Part shown: positions 8,676 to 17,898 of the stretch, piece by piece
How positions within the stretch are numbered: the first letter of the stretch is position 1
How the letters are laid out: the number at the start of each line of letters is the position of its first letter
Assembly (NCBI GenBank): GCA_036939355.1
Contig: JALLAP010000006.1
Span: forward strand, 1-64,000
Source of the DNA: Thalassiosira profunda
Taxonomy: Eukaryota; Bacillariophyta; Thalassiosirophyceae; Thalassiosirales; Thalassiosiraceae
DNA: 64,000 bases
Direction of reading: 5' to 3'
Notes under the pieces: generated by a model
Seen by the model: the letters and a program-made list of their open reading frames with translations, nothing else
Databases searched by the model: none
Told to the model about the DNA's origin: nothing
Translations under genes and position numbers: made by a program

Positions 8676-9779
8676 CTATTTCAGCCAGCCGGCAAAGTTC
8701 TCCGCCAATTTCTCTGTGCCCTTCTCCAGGTCGGAAACGTTGATGCTCCCGTACGCCTCCTTGCATTTCTCGGCGCTGAATTTGTCTTTGCTCAAAGCGA
8801 TTGTTTTGGGCGGGCCCACCGCCGGCTTCCTTGCCAAGATCCAGTCCGTTGGGTAGGCACGATGCATCAGACACCCGGGAGCATCTTCCTGCGGTGCCGC
8901 CGACAACGACCAGACCGTTTCGAACTCTTCCGTGAAGAGCATGCGCGCTTCGTCACTGGCGTACTTATCAATGAGGGACAACCGGGCGTTGAGCAGTATG
9001 ACGCACGTTCCCATTCCCATCTCGTTGCATATCCGCTCAACTGCGATGAGCTCCTTTGGTCCCGGAGCCACAAACAATGCAACCTCCGTGTCCTTCGGCA
9101 GAGCGAACGGGCCGGACAGGTCCTCCTCCATCTCTTCTGCCATTTTCGCAGCAAAGCCCTTTGCTTTCTTCTTCTTTTTGCCCGTCTTCATGACGCCCCG
9201 CTTCCCCTTCCGATCGATCGCCAGTATGTTGCATTCCGCGCTGACGTCGCCCGCCCACCGTTTCCGCGCTTGATCCGCCAAAGTTTGGTCGTTGAAGACG
9301 GCGGCAATGTGATTGCCACCCAAGGGTTGGAACATCTCCACAAACAGACGGGCTAGTTCCCGATTGGAGGTGTCGAGCTTCTCCATCGTAAGGCCCTCCT
9401 GCTGCGATGATTCGTCCCCAGTCAACGAGGAGAGGTTGCCCCGCTTGCCCTTCGATTTGTTGCTTTCGACGCCAAAGTTAGCTCCCACTGGCATTTCGAC
9501 GTCCATTCTCGAGATGCGACCCTCGAGCCCCTTCTGCACCGCCCCGCGGCACTTGGAGATTGCATCCTTGACGTCCTTCGGCAGCTGCGGCTCCTTGCTG
9601 TCGCTGCCTCCGAAGACGTTCCCTATCATGTGTCGAGCAGCTGATGGATGAGATACCGATGTCGGCGACAAAAATGCATTACATTGTATTGCAAATGCCG
9701 ACACCACCCCGACCACCGCCGCGCACAACCATCCCCTCCTACCCGCTATGGGCGCTGGGCGCAGCCGTTTGCGCTCCAT
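8676..9779 (-). CDS. DUF1995-domain plastid protein (LPA3-like)
   Basis: The ATG at 9779, in TTGCAACGATGG context, gives 367 aa. Residues 1-35 form a signal peptide ending in CNAFLSP, a plausible diatom plastid cleavage motif. The rest matches the DUF1995 layout known from LPA3-like plastid proteins: a helical start (KDVKDAISKC...GLEGRISRMDVEMPVG), a Rossmann-like middle (IAAVFNDQTLADQARKRW) and a C-terminal half (VALFVAPGPKELIAVERIC, CVILLNARL, CLMHRAYPTDWILARKP). In plants such proteins affect photosystem II accumulation; the exact role here is inferred. A Lys-rich insertion, GKKKKKAKG, lies mid-protein. The gene converges with the 8074 gene. Confidence 0.8.
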   Translation of the reverse strand: MERKRLRPAPIAGRRGWLCAAVVGVVSAFAIQCNAFLSPTSVSHPSAARHMIGNVFGGSDSKEPQLPKDVKDAISKCRGAVQKGLEGRISRMDVEMPVGANFGVESNKSKGKRGNLSSLTGDESSQQEGLTMEKLDTSNRELARLFVEMFQPLGGNHIAAVFNDQTLADQARKRWAGDVSAECNILAIDRKGKRGVMKTGKKKKKAKGFAAKMAEEMEEDLSGPFALPKDTEVALFVAPGPKELIAVERICNEMGMGTCVILLNARLSLIDKYASDEARMLFTEEFETVWSLSAAPQEDAPGCLMHRAYPTDWILARKPAVGPPKTIALSKDKFSAEKCKEAYGSINVSDLEKGTEKLAENFAGWLK

Positions 9780-9787
9780 CGTTGCAA
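9777..9787 (-). promoter_or_regulatory. TTGCAACGATG start-codon context of the DUF1995 gene
   Basis: TTGCAA (9782-9787) ends two bases before the ATG at 9779, in the same arrangement as at A2 and B2. This gene is unrelated to them, so shared ancestry does not explain the match. Confidence 0.4.
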
Positions 9788-9969
9788 CGCGTTTGGAGAG
9801 GAGGAGGAAGGAGGAGCCAAGTCCGACTTCCACGCGCGCAGCTTCCACGTGTGCCGTATGTACGTGCAAGAGTAGATAAGTACGTACGTAGATAACCGCC
9901 TGCTCGCCACTGTCCGCGCGCGCCTTCCACCATCCACCCCACCAGACCCCCACCAGTTACCAAGAGCTC

Positions 9970-10962
9970 ATGCTGGCGCCGCGTGCAATGGCTACCGTCG
10001 CAAGGAAGAGGCAGAGGACCGTTGCGGGAATTGCTGAGCCGGAAGCTCGCGGTGCGGCGGCACTTGACGACCAATGCGCTAGCATTGGTAATTTGATGGA
10101 TCGATGGGACGCCCTCGTCGAGCGAGAGCAGAACGATGCCTACGCCGTCGCCCGCCTGAAGACTCCCACAGACAGCTGGCGAAGGGGGCACCTCGATTTT
10201 GCGATCGACATCTGCGATCAGTACGACATTGATCGCTGGATTGTCGGCGCGGCATTTGCGCTCTTCGATCGCTATTTCTCCCGAGGACATGTCCGTCCGG
10301 GGGAGTGGTCGCTGGCTTTGGTCGCCTGCCTCCACCTCGCCATCAAATTGAATGGTTCTCTCGAGGGGAAGACGATGAATCTCGAGGAGGTTCTGTACGT
10401 CTGCCAGGGGATGTTCGACGCGGAGGATGTTGTGGAAATGGAGCAGGACATCTGCCGCGATATGGATTGGCGATTGAACCCGCCGATTCCCGAGGCGTTC
10501 CTCGATGCGATCGAGCCTCTTCTGTTGGAAGACGAAGGCATTGCCGAGATTATCCCCGGGGAAATGCGAACGGAGCTGGTAGAACAATTGAAGCTTCTGT
10601 GCGAGCTGAGTGTGTTGGATCGGAACTATGTGGGCGTCAAACCCTCCTCCATCGCGTACGCGGCGGTAGTGGTGGCGATGGACCTCATGGCATTTCCTGT
10701 GCAATCAATTCAGTGGTTCGAGGACCTGCCGTTGGAGCACGATGCGGAGGAGACGAATGTGTATGTCGCGCATTTGCATGTGCTCTGCGAGAAGGAGCAA
10801 CATCGACCCCGCAAGGTATTCGTGTATGATACAAACGACGAGCCGACTGATGGGAATACGGACGAGCATGTCTGCAGCAATACGAAGGAGTCACCTGCCG
10901 ACGTCAAAGTTATTCCGCAGCCCGAGAGCGAGATTCCCTCCAAGAGGGTTCGAGTCCGGTAG
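9970..10962 (+). CDS. Cyclin-box protein (diatom-type cyclin)
   Basis: This is a 330-aa protein from the ATG at 9970; an ATG at 9988 is an alternative. A cyclin N-box spans about residues 40-175: MDRWDALVEREQNDAYAVAR, FAIDICDQYDIDRWIVGAAFALFDRYFS, WSLALVACLHLAIKLNG, VVEMEQDICRDMDWRLNPP. A C-terminal cyclin fold follows (LLCELSVLDRNYVG...YAAVVVAMDLM) and the tail ends in basic KRVRVR. The layout matches the expanded diatom-specific cyclins, which link cell-cycle entry to environmental cues. A paralogue lies at 22183-23313. The partner would be a cyclin-dependent kinase in the nucleus. Confidence 0.85.
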   Translation: MLAPRAMATVARKRQRTVAGIAEPEARGAAALDDQCASIGNLMDRWDALVEREQNDAYAVARLKTPTDSWRRGHLDFAIDICDQYDIDRWIVGAAFALFDRYFSRGHVRPGEWSLALVACLHLAIKLNGSLEGKTMNLEEVLYVCQGMFDAEDVVEMEQDICRDMDWRLNPPIPEAFLDAIEPLLLEDEGIAEIIPGEMRTELVEQLKLLCELSVLDRNYVGVKPSSIAYAAVVVAMDLMAFPVQSIQWFEDLPLEHDAEETNVYVAHLHVLCEKEQHRPRKVFVYDTNDEPTDGNTDEHVCSNTKESPADVKVIPQPESEIPSKRVRVR

Positions 10963-11068
10963 CAAAGCCAACTAGGATTGGATCCTGCGTGCAAAGATCA
11001 GACTGACTACAAATTATTTCGTTACCCCGACTACCCCAAAAGACATTCGATCCCATCCGCATTTTCAT

Positions 11069-11479
11069 CTAAACACCCCCCACGCACTTGATTATGCTGA
11101 CTACTCCTCCCACCGCGTCGACCTCAATCCTCTTGCTCCCGTCTCCCTTGGCCATGATAGTCAAATGGTAGCTCGTTCCGTCCACAACATGACCAGTAAC
11201 CGTGTATTTGGTAGGCCCCTCGCCCACACACTTCATGTTGACTAAGTTGAGGTTACCACTGCTCGGGTCCACGCGACAATACCCGCTGCAAGTAACGACT
11301 TCGCCGAGGCAATCGCCATCGAATACCTGTGGTTCGGCGAACTTGAAGATGGTGGGGCTGTTGTCAGGCTGAAGGCCACGGAGGGAGTTGGCGTGGGCGG
11401 ATTCCTTCTCCACCGCAGCGCCGTTGGCTACAGTGGCGAACGCGGCGGTCGAGAGCAGCAGGGCCTTCACTAGCATCAT
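11069..11479 (-). CDS. Small secreted Cys-containing protein, unknown
   Basis: This is a 136-aa protein from the ATG at 11479 (two ATGs in tandem). Residues 1-20 form a clean signal peptide (ALLLSTAAFATVANG), and residues 21-136 hold six Cys, including CLGEVVTCSGYC, which suggests disulfides outside the cytosol. No membrane span follows. I do not recognise the family. The compact size and signal peptide fit a secreted or endomembrane-lumen protein. Confidence 0.65.
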   Translation of the reverse strand: MMLVKALLLSTAAFATVANGAAVEKESAHANSLRGLQPDNSPTIFKFAEPQVFDGDCLGEVVTCSGYCRVDPSSGNLNLVNMKCVGEGPTKYTVTGHVVDGTSYHLTIMAKGDGSKRIEVDAVGGVVSIIKCVGGV

Positions 11480-12062
11480 GATTCTGGGCGGTTCTTGAGG
11501 GATCGGAGCTGGGAGGAGCCGGAGGATCGAGTTGCAGGTGATTTTATGGCGTCAATGGGCGCGGTTTGCGAACCCGATGCATGCTGCAAATGGCCCGAGC
11601 CCACTTTCGGCTCGCCCAAGAATCCTGCTCGCGCTGGGAGAGAACTCGCCGCCATCTTGCAACTTGCAACCTCTTGCAACGACGATGAACTGCATGCGAG
11701 GTTCAAAATGTCTCTTGCAGTCTCGTGCACATCTCATGTCCTTCGAGATGACGGGTGCCACAATCTCATTTTGCTTCTCTACTCGAAGGTATCGTATTGC
11801 AGATCAGATAGAGGCCTTTTATTTCCTGCCTTTTCGCCAGCCAGCCAGGCTCAAGTTCCTGCTTCCCAGATGTGCACGCAATGCAACGCGATATGCACAG
11901 CAGAAGCACGGCTGATATTGTGTGGAAGTTCTTGGCTTAATGCGAAGTGCAGTGGCTATTCCCTCCCCCGGTAGTTGCTTCCGCATCACTTCTGATCTTC
12001 CATGCCTACCTACTTATGTATTGCTTGTTCTCCCAGCCTCCATCCAATTGCACACTCTCATA
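11480..12062. other. Intergenic region, no gene seen
   Basis: These 583 bp lie between the start of the secreted-protein gene and the stop of FCF1. The frames present lack an ATG-proximal conserved start or any recognisable motif. TTGCAACTTGCAACCTCTTGCAA near 11656-11680 holds three TTGCAA-type units in a row. Confidence 0.4.
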
Positions 12063-12650
12063 TTACCTCGGCGCCCCAAACGCCTCCGGCATCCGCTCCA
12101 CCGTGTACCGATGGCTGCTGATGTACATGCACGGCACGCCCGGCACCTTGCGAATCCTCCCCCGCAACTCCTTGTCGCACGTCGCCACGATGAAACACCG
12201 CCACTTGGTCACCATGCCCACCAGACAGTCGTCCGCGTAGCACCCCTTGCACCCGCAGGGTATCCGCTCGAAGCGGGGATCCTGCGCCATCCGCAGGGCG
12301 ACCTTGTACTTCGACCCCAATTTTTCCAGCTCGCCCATGACGCAGTCGGTAATACATGGGATGCACTTGGCGAGCAAACAATCCATCATCGACCGCACAA
12401 TGTCCATCTTGTTTCTTATAGAAAAGTTGATGAAGTTGGTGTCCACCAAAATGTGGTAGGGCGGTCCCAGCTGGGTGTTGTATTGGAAGAAGAGTGCGGA
12501 GACGGCCTGCTCGACGTGCCGGGGCTTTTCCTTTTTGGACTGCTGCTGCTTCGCCTGCTGGGCCTTTTGGTTGGACTTGACGCGGGCGTCCTTGGGGGAG
12601 ATCATCTTTTTCGCGACGGCGAACTTGCGCGTCTTTTTGGATTTGCCCAT
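12063..12650 (-). CDS. FCF1: FCF1/UTP24 rRNA-processing PIN-domain endonuclease
   Basis: The ATG at 12650 gives 195 aa, close to the usual size of about 190-200 aa. The product starts MGKSKKTRKFA, has a basic N-terminal tail, then FFQYNTQLGPPYHILVDTN, IRNKMDIV, SMMDCLLAKCIPCITDCVM, ADDCLV and RIRKVPGVPCMYISSHRY, all hallmark FCF1 blocks. The acidic residues of VDTN, CITDCVMGELEK and YADDC form the PIN active site. FCF1 is the nucleolar SSU-processome endonuclease that makes early pre-18S cuts. It is divergent from ELP3, with about 475 bp between starts. RCL1, another SSU-processome protein, lies at 26397-27674. Confidence 0.97.
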   Translation of the reverse strand: MGKSKKTRKFAVAKKMISPKDARVKSNQKAQQAKQQQSKKEKPRHVEQAVSALFFQYNTQLGPPYHILVDTNFINFSIRNKMDIVRSMMDCLLAKCIPCITDCVMGELEKLGSKYKVALRMAQDPRFERIPCGCKGCYADDCLVGMVTKWRCFIVATCDKELRGRIRKVPGVPCMYISSHRYTVERMPEAFGAPR

Positions 12651-13126
12651 GGTTGATGGTTGCTGTGTGTTATCGTTGAGTGGATGCAACGACGATGCAA
12701 ATTATTGCGTGATGCTGATGGCCCGGCGGCGGCAGGACGAGAGCTGCAGACGGCGTCGATAAAATGGCTGCTGCGCGATGTGCAGGGCGGTAGATGCAGG
12801 GTCGTCGACGAGGCCAAGGCACTGACGGCGTCTGAGGGAGGGCGAGTGTGTGGCGGCGATGTGAGTGTGGTGCGTGAGGTGTGAGGTGGGCGGGTTGCGT
12901 TGTCAAGAGTTGCAAAAATGAGTGGCTCTCGTGCACTCGCTCACCTTCACTTTCACTCAACAGCAGGAGCGGTTGCTCTTCCATCAACCCCGGCGCGGCG
13001 ACGGGACATCTGCGGCGTAGGGAGCCTTTCCGTTGCGGCGTTGGCGTGTAGTGTAGGCCCGGGATCGGCCTGGCGGTCTGAATGAGAGCCGCGTGAATTG
13101 CAAATCACAAACTCAGAAGCGCCAAC
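12651..13126. promoter_or_regulatory. Divergent promoter region of FCF1 and ELP3
   Basis: These 476 bp lie between the two start codons. TTGCAA sits near 13097, about 25 bp before the ELP3 ATG, and again near 12910. Otherwise only weak G/T-rich stretches are visible; no gene is apparent. Confidence 0.35.
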
Positions 13127-14917
13127 ATGAGGCCTGATGGGCACGCAACCGATCCGGCCGTCGATGGCGATGATGCCGATGCCGGCCTCGTCAAGATCCA
13201 CGACAAGCCCAAGAAGCGCCGGGCGCCCAAGACGAACAGCGCCAACAGCGCGGGCAATCGCAGCGCTAGCGGTAGCAACAACCTCGCTATGATGACGTCC
13301 AACACCAACTACGCCCTCGCCATCTCGCACATCGTCCAAACTCTGATAACAGCCTACGACGCCAACCAATCCCTCAACTTCACCAAGCTCAAGGCTCAAT
13401 CGGCTAGAAAGTACAAACTCCCCGGCGTCCCCCGCATCACCGACATATTGTCGTCCATCCCGCCCGACTACAAGCCCAAACTCCTGCCGTTCCTGCGGCA
13501 GAAGCCCGTCCGCACGGCGAGCGGGGTGGCCGTCGTGGCCGTCATGAGCAAGCCCCACCGCTGCCCCCACATCGCCATGACGGGGGGCGTGTGCGTCTAC
13601 TGTCCCGGTGGGCCGGACAGCGACTTCGAGTACTCGACGCAGGCTTATACGGGATACGAGCCCACGAGCATGCGGGCGATTCGGGCGCGGTACGATCCGT
13701 ATTCCCAAACGCGGGGACGGGTGGCGCAGTTAAGGGGATTGGGGCACAGCGTGGACAAGGTCGAGTTCATTGTGATGGGCGGCACCTTCATGAGCCTGGA
13801 CAAGAGTTACAAGGACTATTTTATACGCAATTTGCACGACGCCTTGTCGGGGCACAAGAGCTCGAGTGTCGAGGAGGCGGTGCGGTATTCAGAACAAAGT
13901 ACGATCAAATGCATTGGGATTACGATCGAGACGCGGCCGGATTATTGTTTGAAGCCGCATCTGAGCGAGATGTTGGGGTACGGCTGCACGCGGATTGAGA
14001 TTGGGGTGCAGAGCGTGTATGAGAGCGTGGCGAGGGAGACCAACCGGGGGCACACCGTGAGCGCCGTGGCCAATTCGTTCCATTTGGCGAAGGACTGTGG
14101 GTTCAAGGTCGTCACACACATGATGCCAGATCTTCCGAATACGGGGTTAGAAAGAGATCTGACGGGGTTTGCCGAGTTCTTTGAGAACCCCGCCTTTCGT
14201 CCGGACGGATTGAAACTCTATCCCACGCTGGTGATTCGGGGCACGGGGCTTTACGAGCTGTGGAAGACGGGGCGGTATCAAAACTACACCCCGGATCAAT
14301 TGGTGGAATTGACGGCGAGCGTGATGGCAATGGTCCCGCCATGGACGCGCGTCTATCGCATCCAGCGCGACATTCCCATGCCGTTGGTGAGCTCTGGCGT
14401 GGAGCACGGCAACCTCCGCGAACTGGCGCTTGCGCGGATGCGCGATTTGGACCTGCCCTGCAAGGACATTCGCACCCGGGAGGTAGGGATGAAGCAGATC
14501 CAGGAGGCGGTGAGCCCGGACGACGTCGAGTTGATTCGGAGGGATTACGTGGCCAATGGCGGCTGGGAGACGTTTCTTGCGTACGAGGATCCACAGAAGG
14601 ACATTCTGATTGGATTGCTGCGACTACGGAAGGCGAGCGCGGTGGCCTTCAGGCCAGAGATATCAGAAGTGCCGTCGTCGATCGTCAGGGAGCTCCATGT
14701 GTACGGAACGGCTGTGGCAGTTTCGGGGCGAGACCCGACCCGGTTCCAGCATCAGGGTTTTGGCATGTTACTCATGGAGGAAGCAGAGCGAATAGCCCGA
14801 GAGGAGCACGGCAGCAAAAAGATGCTCGTCATCTCGGGAGTGGGCACGCGGCATTACTACCGAAAGATGGGCTATCAGCTTGACGGCCCTTACATGAGCA
14901 AAATGTTGAGTGATTGA
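13127..14917 (+). CDS. ELP3: Elongator complex protein 3 (radical-SAM acetyltransferase)
   Basis: This is a single-exon 596-aa protein from the ATG at 13127. A short basic tail precedes the conserved [12 protein letters not shown] and [20 protein letters not shown] blocks. The radical-SAM Fe-S cysteines are C146, C156 and C159 ([15 protein letters not shown]), followed by [20 protein letters not shown] and [11 protein letters not shown]. The C-terminal GNAT domain (about residues 500-596) holds [28 protein letters not shown] and [19 protein letters not shown]3 is the catalytic subunit of Elongator, which modifies wobble uridines in tRNA. Length and motifs are complete. Confidence 0.97.
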   Translation: MRPDGHATDPAVDGDDADAGLVKIHDKPKKRRAPKTNSANSAGNRSASGSNNLAMMTSNTNYALAISHIVQTLITAYDANQSLNFTKLKAQSARKYKLPGVPRITDILSSIPPDYKPKLLPFLRQKPVRTASGVAVVAVMSKPHRCPHIAMTGGVCVYCPGGPDSDFEYSTQAYTGYEPTSMRAIRARYDPYSQTRGRVAQLRGLGHSVDKVEFIVMGGTFMSLDKSYKDYFIRNLHDALSGHKSSSVEEAVRYSEQSTIKCIGITIETRPDYCLKPHLSEMLGYGCTRIEIGVQSVYESVARETNRGHTVSAVANSFHLAKDCGFKVVTHMMPDLPNTGLERDLTGFAEFFENPAFRPDGLKLYPTLVIRGTGLYELWKTGRYQNYTPDQLVELTASVMAMVPPWTRVYRIQRDIPMPLVSSGVEHGNLRELALARMRDLDLPCKDIRTREVGMKQIQEAVSPDDVELIRRDYVANGGWETFLAYEDPQKDILIGLLRLRKASAVAFRPEISEVPSSIVRELHVYGTAVAVSGRDPTRFQHQGFGMLLMEEAERIAREEHGSKKMLVISGVGTRHYYRKMGYQLDGPYMSKMLSD

Positions 14918-15036
14918 GTGGGGCAGTTAGGTGCGTAACGTCTTCTCTGACTATGACTTCCCTTTGCATTATCTGATGAATTTCGTTGCACCTCTCTTCT
15001 AGCTAGGTCACTCTTGAACGTTGTTGGCAGCTGCTT

Positions 15037-17242
15037 TCACACCTCGGCAACACAGTTTTCCTGTGGCTTGGCCTTCTTTGCTGGCGCCGACTCAGCGATG
15101 TCCTCCTTAGCACTCCGCTTCAATTCAAGAGCAGTACCATCTCGGTCTTTGGTCTGCTGTACTACCGGAGCTCCAAACTCGTTCGTTGAATCGAACCATG
15201 AGAGGAGGGCCGTCCTCTCATCTTCAAACTGGTCGCACTTTGCAAAGCCAGCGGGCTCCACCACGCAATTACCCGCCCCTCCATTGGTCATGTTGACGAG
15301 CTGGGCCGCCGCAGCCGTTCCGCCAATCACAGGCGCGCCGTCAGCGTACCTCGTTGGCAATTTGGGAGAGTGCGCATTTTCCCTGGTGGTGGTGGACCTT
15401 GGCAATGAATTATCTCCCATGAGTGAGGAGATGGGGCAGCCTTGCAATACAGGAGGGTTGGCGGAAGTATCGCAGGCTTCGCTCTGCAACGCAAGGAGGG
15501 CAGTCGCCGTCCCTAGCATGACGGGAGGTGGTGGCGGGGAGGGTTGAAAGACGTGCTTGCCGCTGGCCAAATTGGCCTCGTTCATGTCCTTGGCCGTTGC
15601 CGGTTGGTTCACTGTCACCACCACTGCAGCGTCAACCAACTCCTTCATTTGAGTGTCGTGGATCACTTGACCAGGAACAGTTTGGCTCTCGACTCCGAGG
15701 AGCTCTAGCTGTCCAGTGGCAGTGCTCTTCCTCTGCATCTCCAGCATCACCATGCCTCCATCCGCATCGACCTGGATACCCCTGTCAGCGGCGTCGACCA
15801 ACCCGATCTCTCTGGCACTCTTGGTCCAGTAGCTGTGTGGGTTCTCTGTCGCCCTCGGCCTCGTGGTCTTGAGGCTCTTATATAGTTCCAACACTTTCGG
15901 CGGGATCGCAACGCACGATTCGAAGTGGAAGCGCTGCATATCCACAATCGTCTGGTACAGACGCAAGAGGGTAGAAGGGTAGCAGACAGCACGCAGATGC
16001 TTGCGCTTGAGACAAGCGCAGTAGGCGCAGCGCACACCAACCTGGCCGGCGTTGATTTGCTGTTGCCCTTTTGAATGACGAGCAAGGGCATCCTCTGCCG
16101 ATGCGACGAAAATCTCCACGAGATGGGATCGCACAAAGCACTGCCTGCTGCTAAGGATATCACCGTCGGCAGGCATGCAAAGGAGGAACGTCTCCCGGTC
16201 CGAGTTCGATACATACTCGGCGTTCTCGTGGAATTGAAGGCCTCGAATCGTATTGGTTGGCCTGGCTTTCGATGACAGAGCCACTTCCAGGTGGGCAGAC
16301 CGCACGTGCTTCGCGTGGATAGAACGGGATGTGCTGGCCATTAGGGAGTAGGTACCAGAATCCAGAAGGGGTAACGTAAGGGAGAATCGGATTTGCAGGT
16401 GGCCCTTCTGCATCCGCTGCCTTGCCACCATCATGCTTGGGAGAGAGCGCGTTGTGCAGCCACTCTTCGACTCCGCTTGCGTCTCTGCCAAGGAACTGTT
16501 GGATACCACCATCATCCCCGCCTCTAGGCGTTGAGAACGGGGTAGCGTAAGGGACAATCGGATTTGCAGGCGGCCCTTCTGCCTCCATTGTCTTGCCAAC
16601 TTCATATCCGTAGCTGCCGGTAGGAGATACGTGCTCGTTAGGCTTGGGAGAGAGCGCGTTGTGCAGCCACTCTTCGACTCCGCTTGCGTCTCTGCCGAGG
16701 AACTGTTGAATACTACCATCATCCTCAACGTGCCCGCCTTCGGAGGCCCCGCCTCCAGACATACCCTGCTCCTTGTGGAAAAATGACATCGCCTCGTGCT
16801 CCGACAGGGCCAACAGCTCCTTCGTTGTGCACGGCAGGAATGAGGCGGCCGCCGTCATTTTGGAGAGGTTTTGCGCACGCAGTGCGGCCAGGGCAGCCGC
16901 ATTCGACCTTAGCATGGCCAGCGCCTCGTTGTAGTGCACATTTGCAATCCCCTGCAGCGCCCTCGCCCCCTCCTCCGCGCCCTCGAGCAATCCCTGAAGC
17001 ACGGACACATCATATGCACGCATCGAGTTTTTCATGGCCCAGAGGCTCTTCTCCCGCAACTTGTCCATTTTGGCGACGGAACGGTCGCATCTGAGGATCG
17101 ATAGCGTGGATTTGCGGTGCGAGGCGATGATCCCTTGGATTTCTGGATCATTTGCGGCTAGGCGAGATGGTGCGTCGTCATTGTTTCCTGGACCGCGCGC
17201 GGAGGTAGTGCCGACAAAGTCCGAGGCGGCGCTGGGCTCCAT
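15037..17242 (-). CDS. Diatom RCxYC...H domain protein with internal tandem repeat
   Basis: The start is the ATG at 17242. The first exon frame encodes a helical N-terminus and a tandem repeat (IQQFLGRDASGVEEWLHNALSPK, twice). The C-terminal half lies in another frame, so an intron or frameshift is needed at about 16240-16360; one option is a 64-nt GTGCGG...CGAG intron at 16242-16305, another a longer GTACCT...CAG intron. The second part holds CFVRSHLVEIFVAS, GQVGVRCAYCACLKRKHLRAVCYPSTL, FHFESC and SYWTKSAREIGL, the same domain as A2/B2. Residues after that are low-complexity, ending in a Lys-rich tail. The product would be roughly 700 aa. Function unknown; a nuclear zinc-binding protein is a guess. 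The splice site is uncertain. Confidence 0.65.
16370..16728. repeat. Coding tandem repeat, two units of about 165-190 bp
   Basis: Units at about 16370-16525 and 16537-16728 share long blocks, for example the one encoding QFLGRDASGVEEWLHNALSPK and another encoding EGPPANPI-PY. The second-listed unit has an extra stretch encoding NEHVSPTGSYGYEVGK. This is a recent internal duplication within the 15037-17242 gene. Confidence 0.8.
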
Positions 17243-17898
17243 GGTGTAGCTTTAGCGCTGGAAGCTGAGAGGAGACGCAATTGCAAAGGATACAGAGTTA
17301 GAAGCTATAGCGATATCGCCCCCAGCGCGTGGTCCACTCCTCTCCTCGTGCCCATCGCCAAGGACGGTCCGAGCGCACGTGTTGTTCTGCTAAATTAATG
17401 ACACTCATCTGCTTGGATTCCTTGGCCTCCGTGGAGATGACAGCGCAGATCTGGGGTAGGAGCGGTGCTTGGGAGCTGCGGGAGCGGGTGTCCGCCTGGG
17501 CGGCTGGGCTGGGTTGAGTTGTGTTGTGTTCTGGGGCTTGAGAAAATGAAGGGTGTGCAAAATGTAATTGGTCGAGAAATACTAGATATGTACCAAAAAG
17601 TATGTGTGCGACGATGGTGGAACGGTGATAAGCTTGAAATATGTATTAGGCAAGCAGTATTAGGTTAGCCCTATTCATTCAGAGGAGAGGAGCAGAGGCG
17701 GAAGACGAGGAAAAGAAGAGGAGAGAGCAAAGCGGAGACAGATGCAATCAAAAGCACACCTCTTAATACAACTTTCACTATTGAACTCTAATCGTCGCAT
17801 GCCTTCCAACCGAGATATTATCGACAACATGCACAATAGACAGTGAGCCCCTCCGTTCTCCTCAAACCCGCTACGCACTCCACAGTCATCGCCCTCTT
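17243..17898. other. Intergenic region between two minus-strand genes
   Basis: These 656 bp hold the upstream region of the 17242 gene (TTGCAA near 17281, about 40 bp before its ATG) and the 3' flank of the PI31-like gene. I see no conserved frame, RNA gene or repeat in it. Confidence 0.4.

Noticed and set aside
10946..10962. tRNA B-box-like string GGTTCGAGTCC
   Set aside because: It codes for the basic KRVRVR tail of the cyclin gene, and no A-box or cloverleaf fits upstream.
11922..12656. 244-aa plus-strand open frame
   Set aside because: Antisense shadow of FCF1, which is unambiguous.
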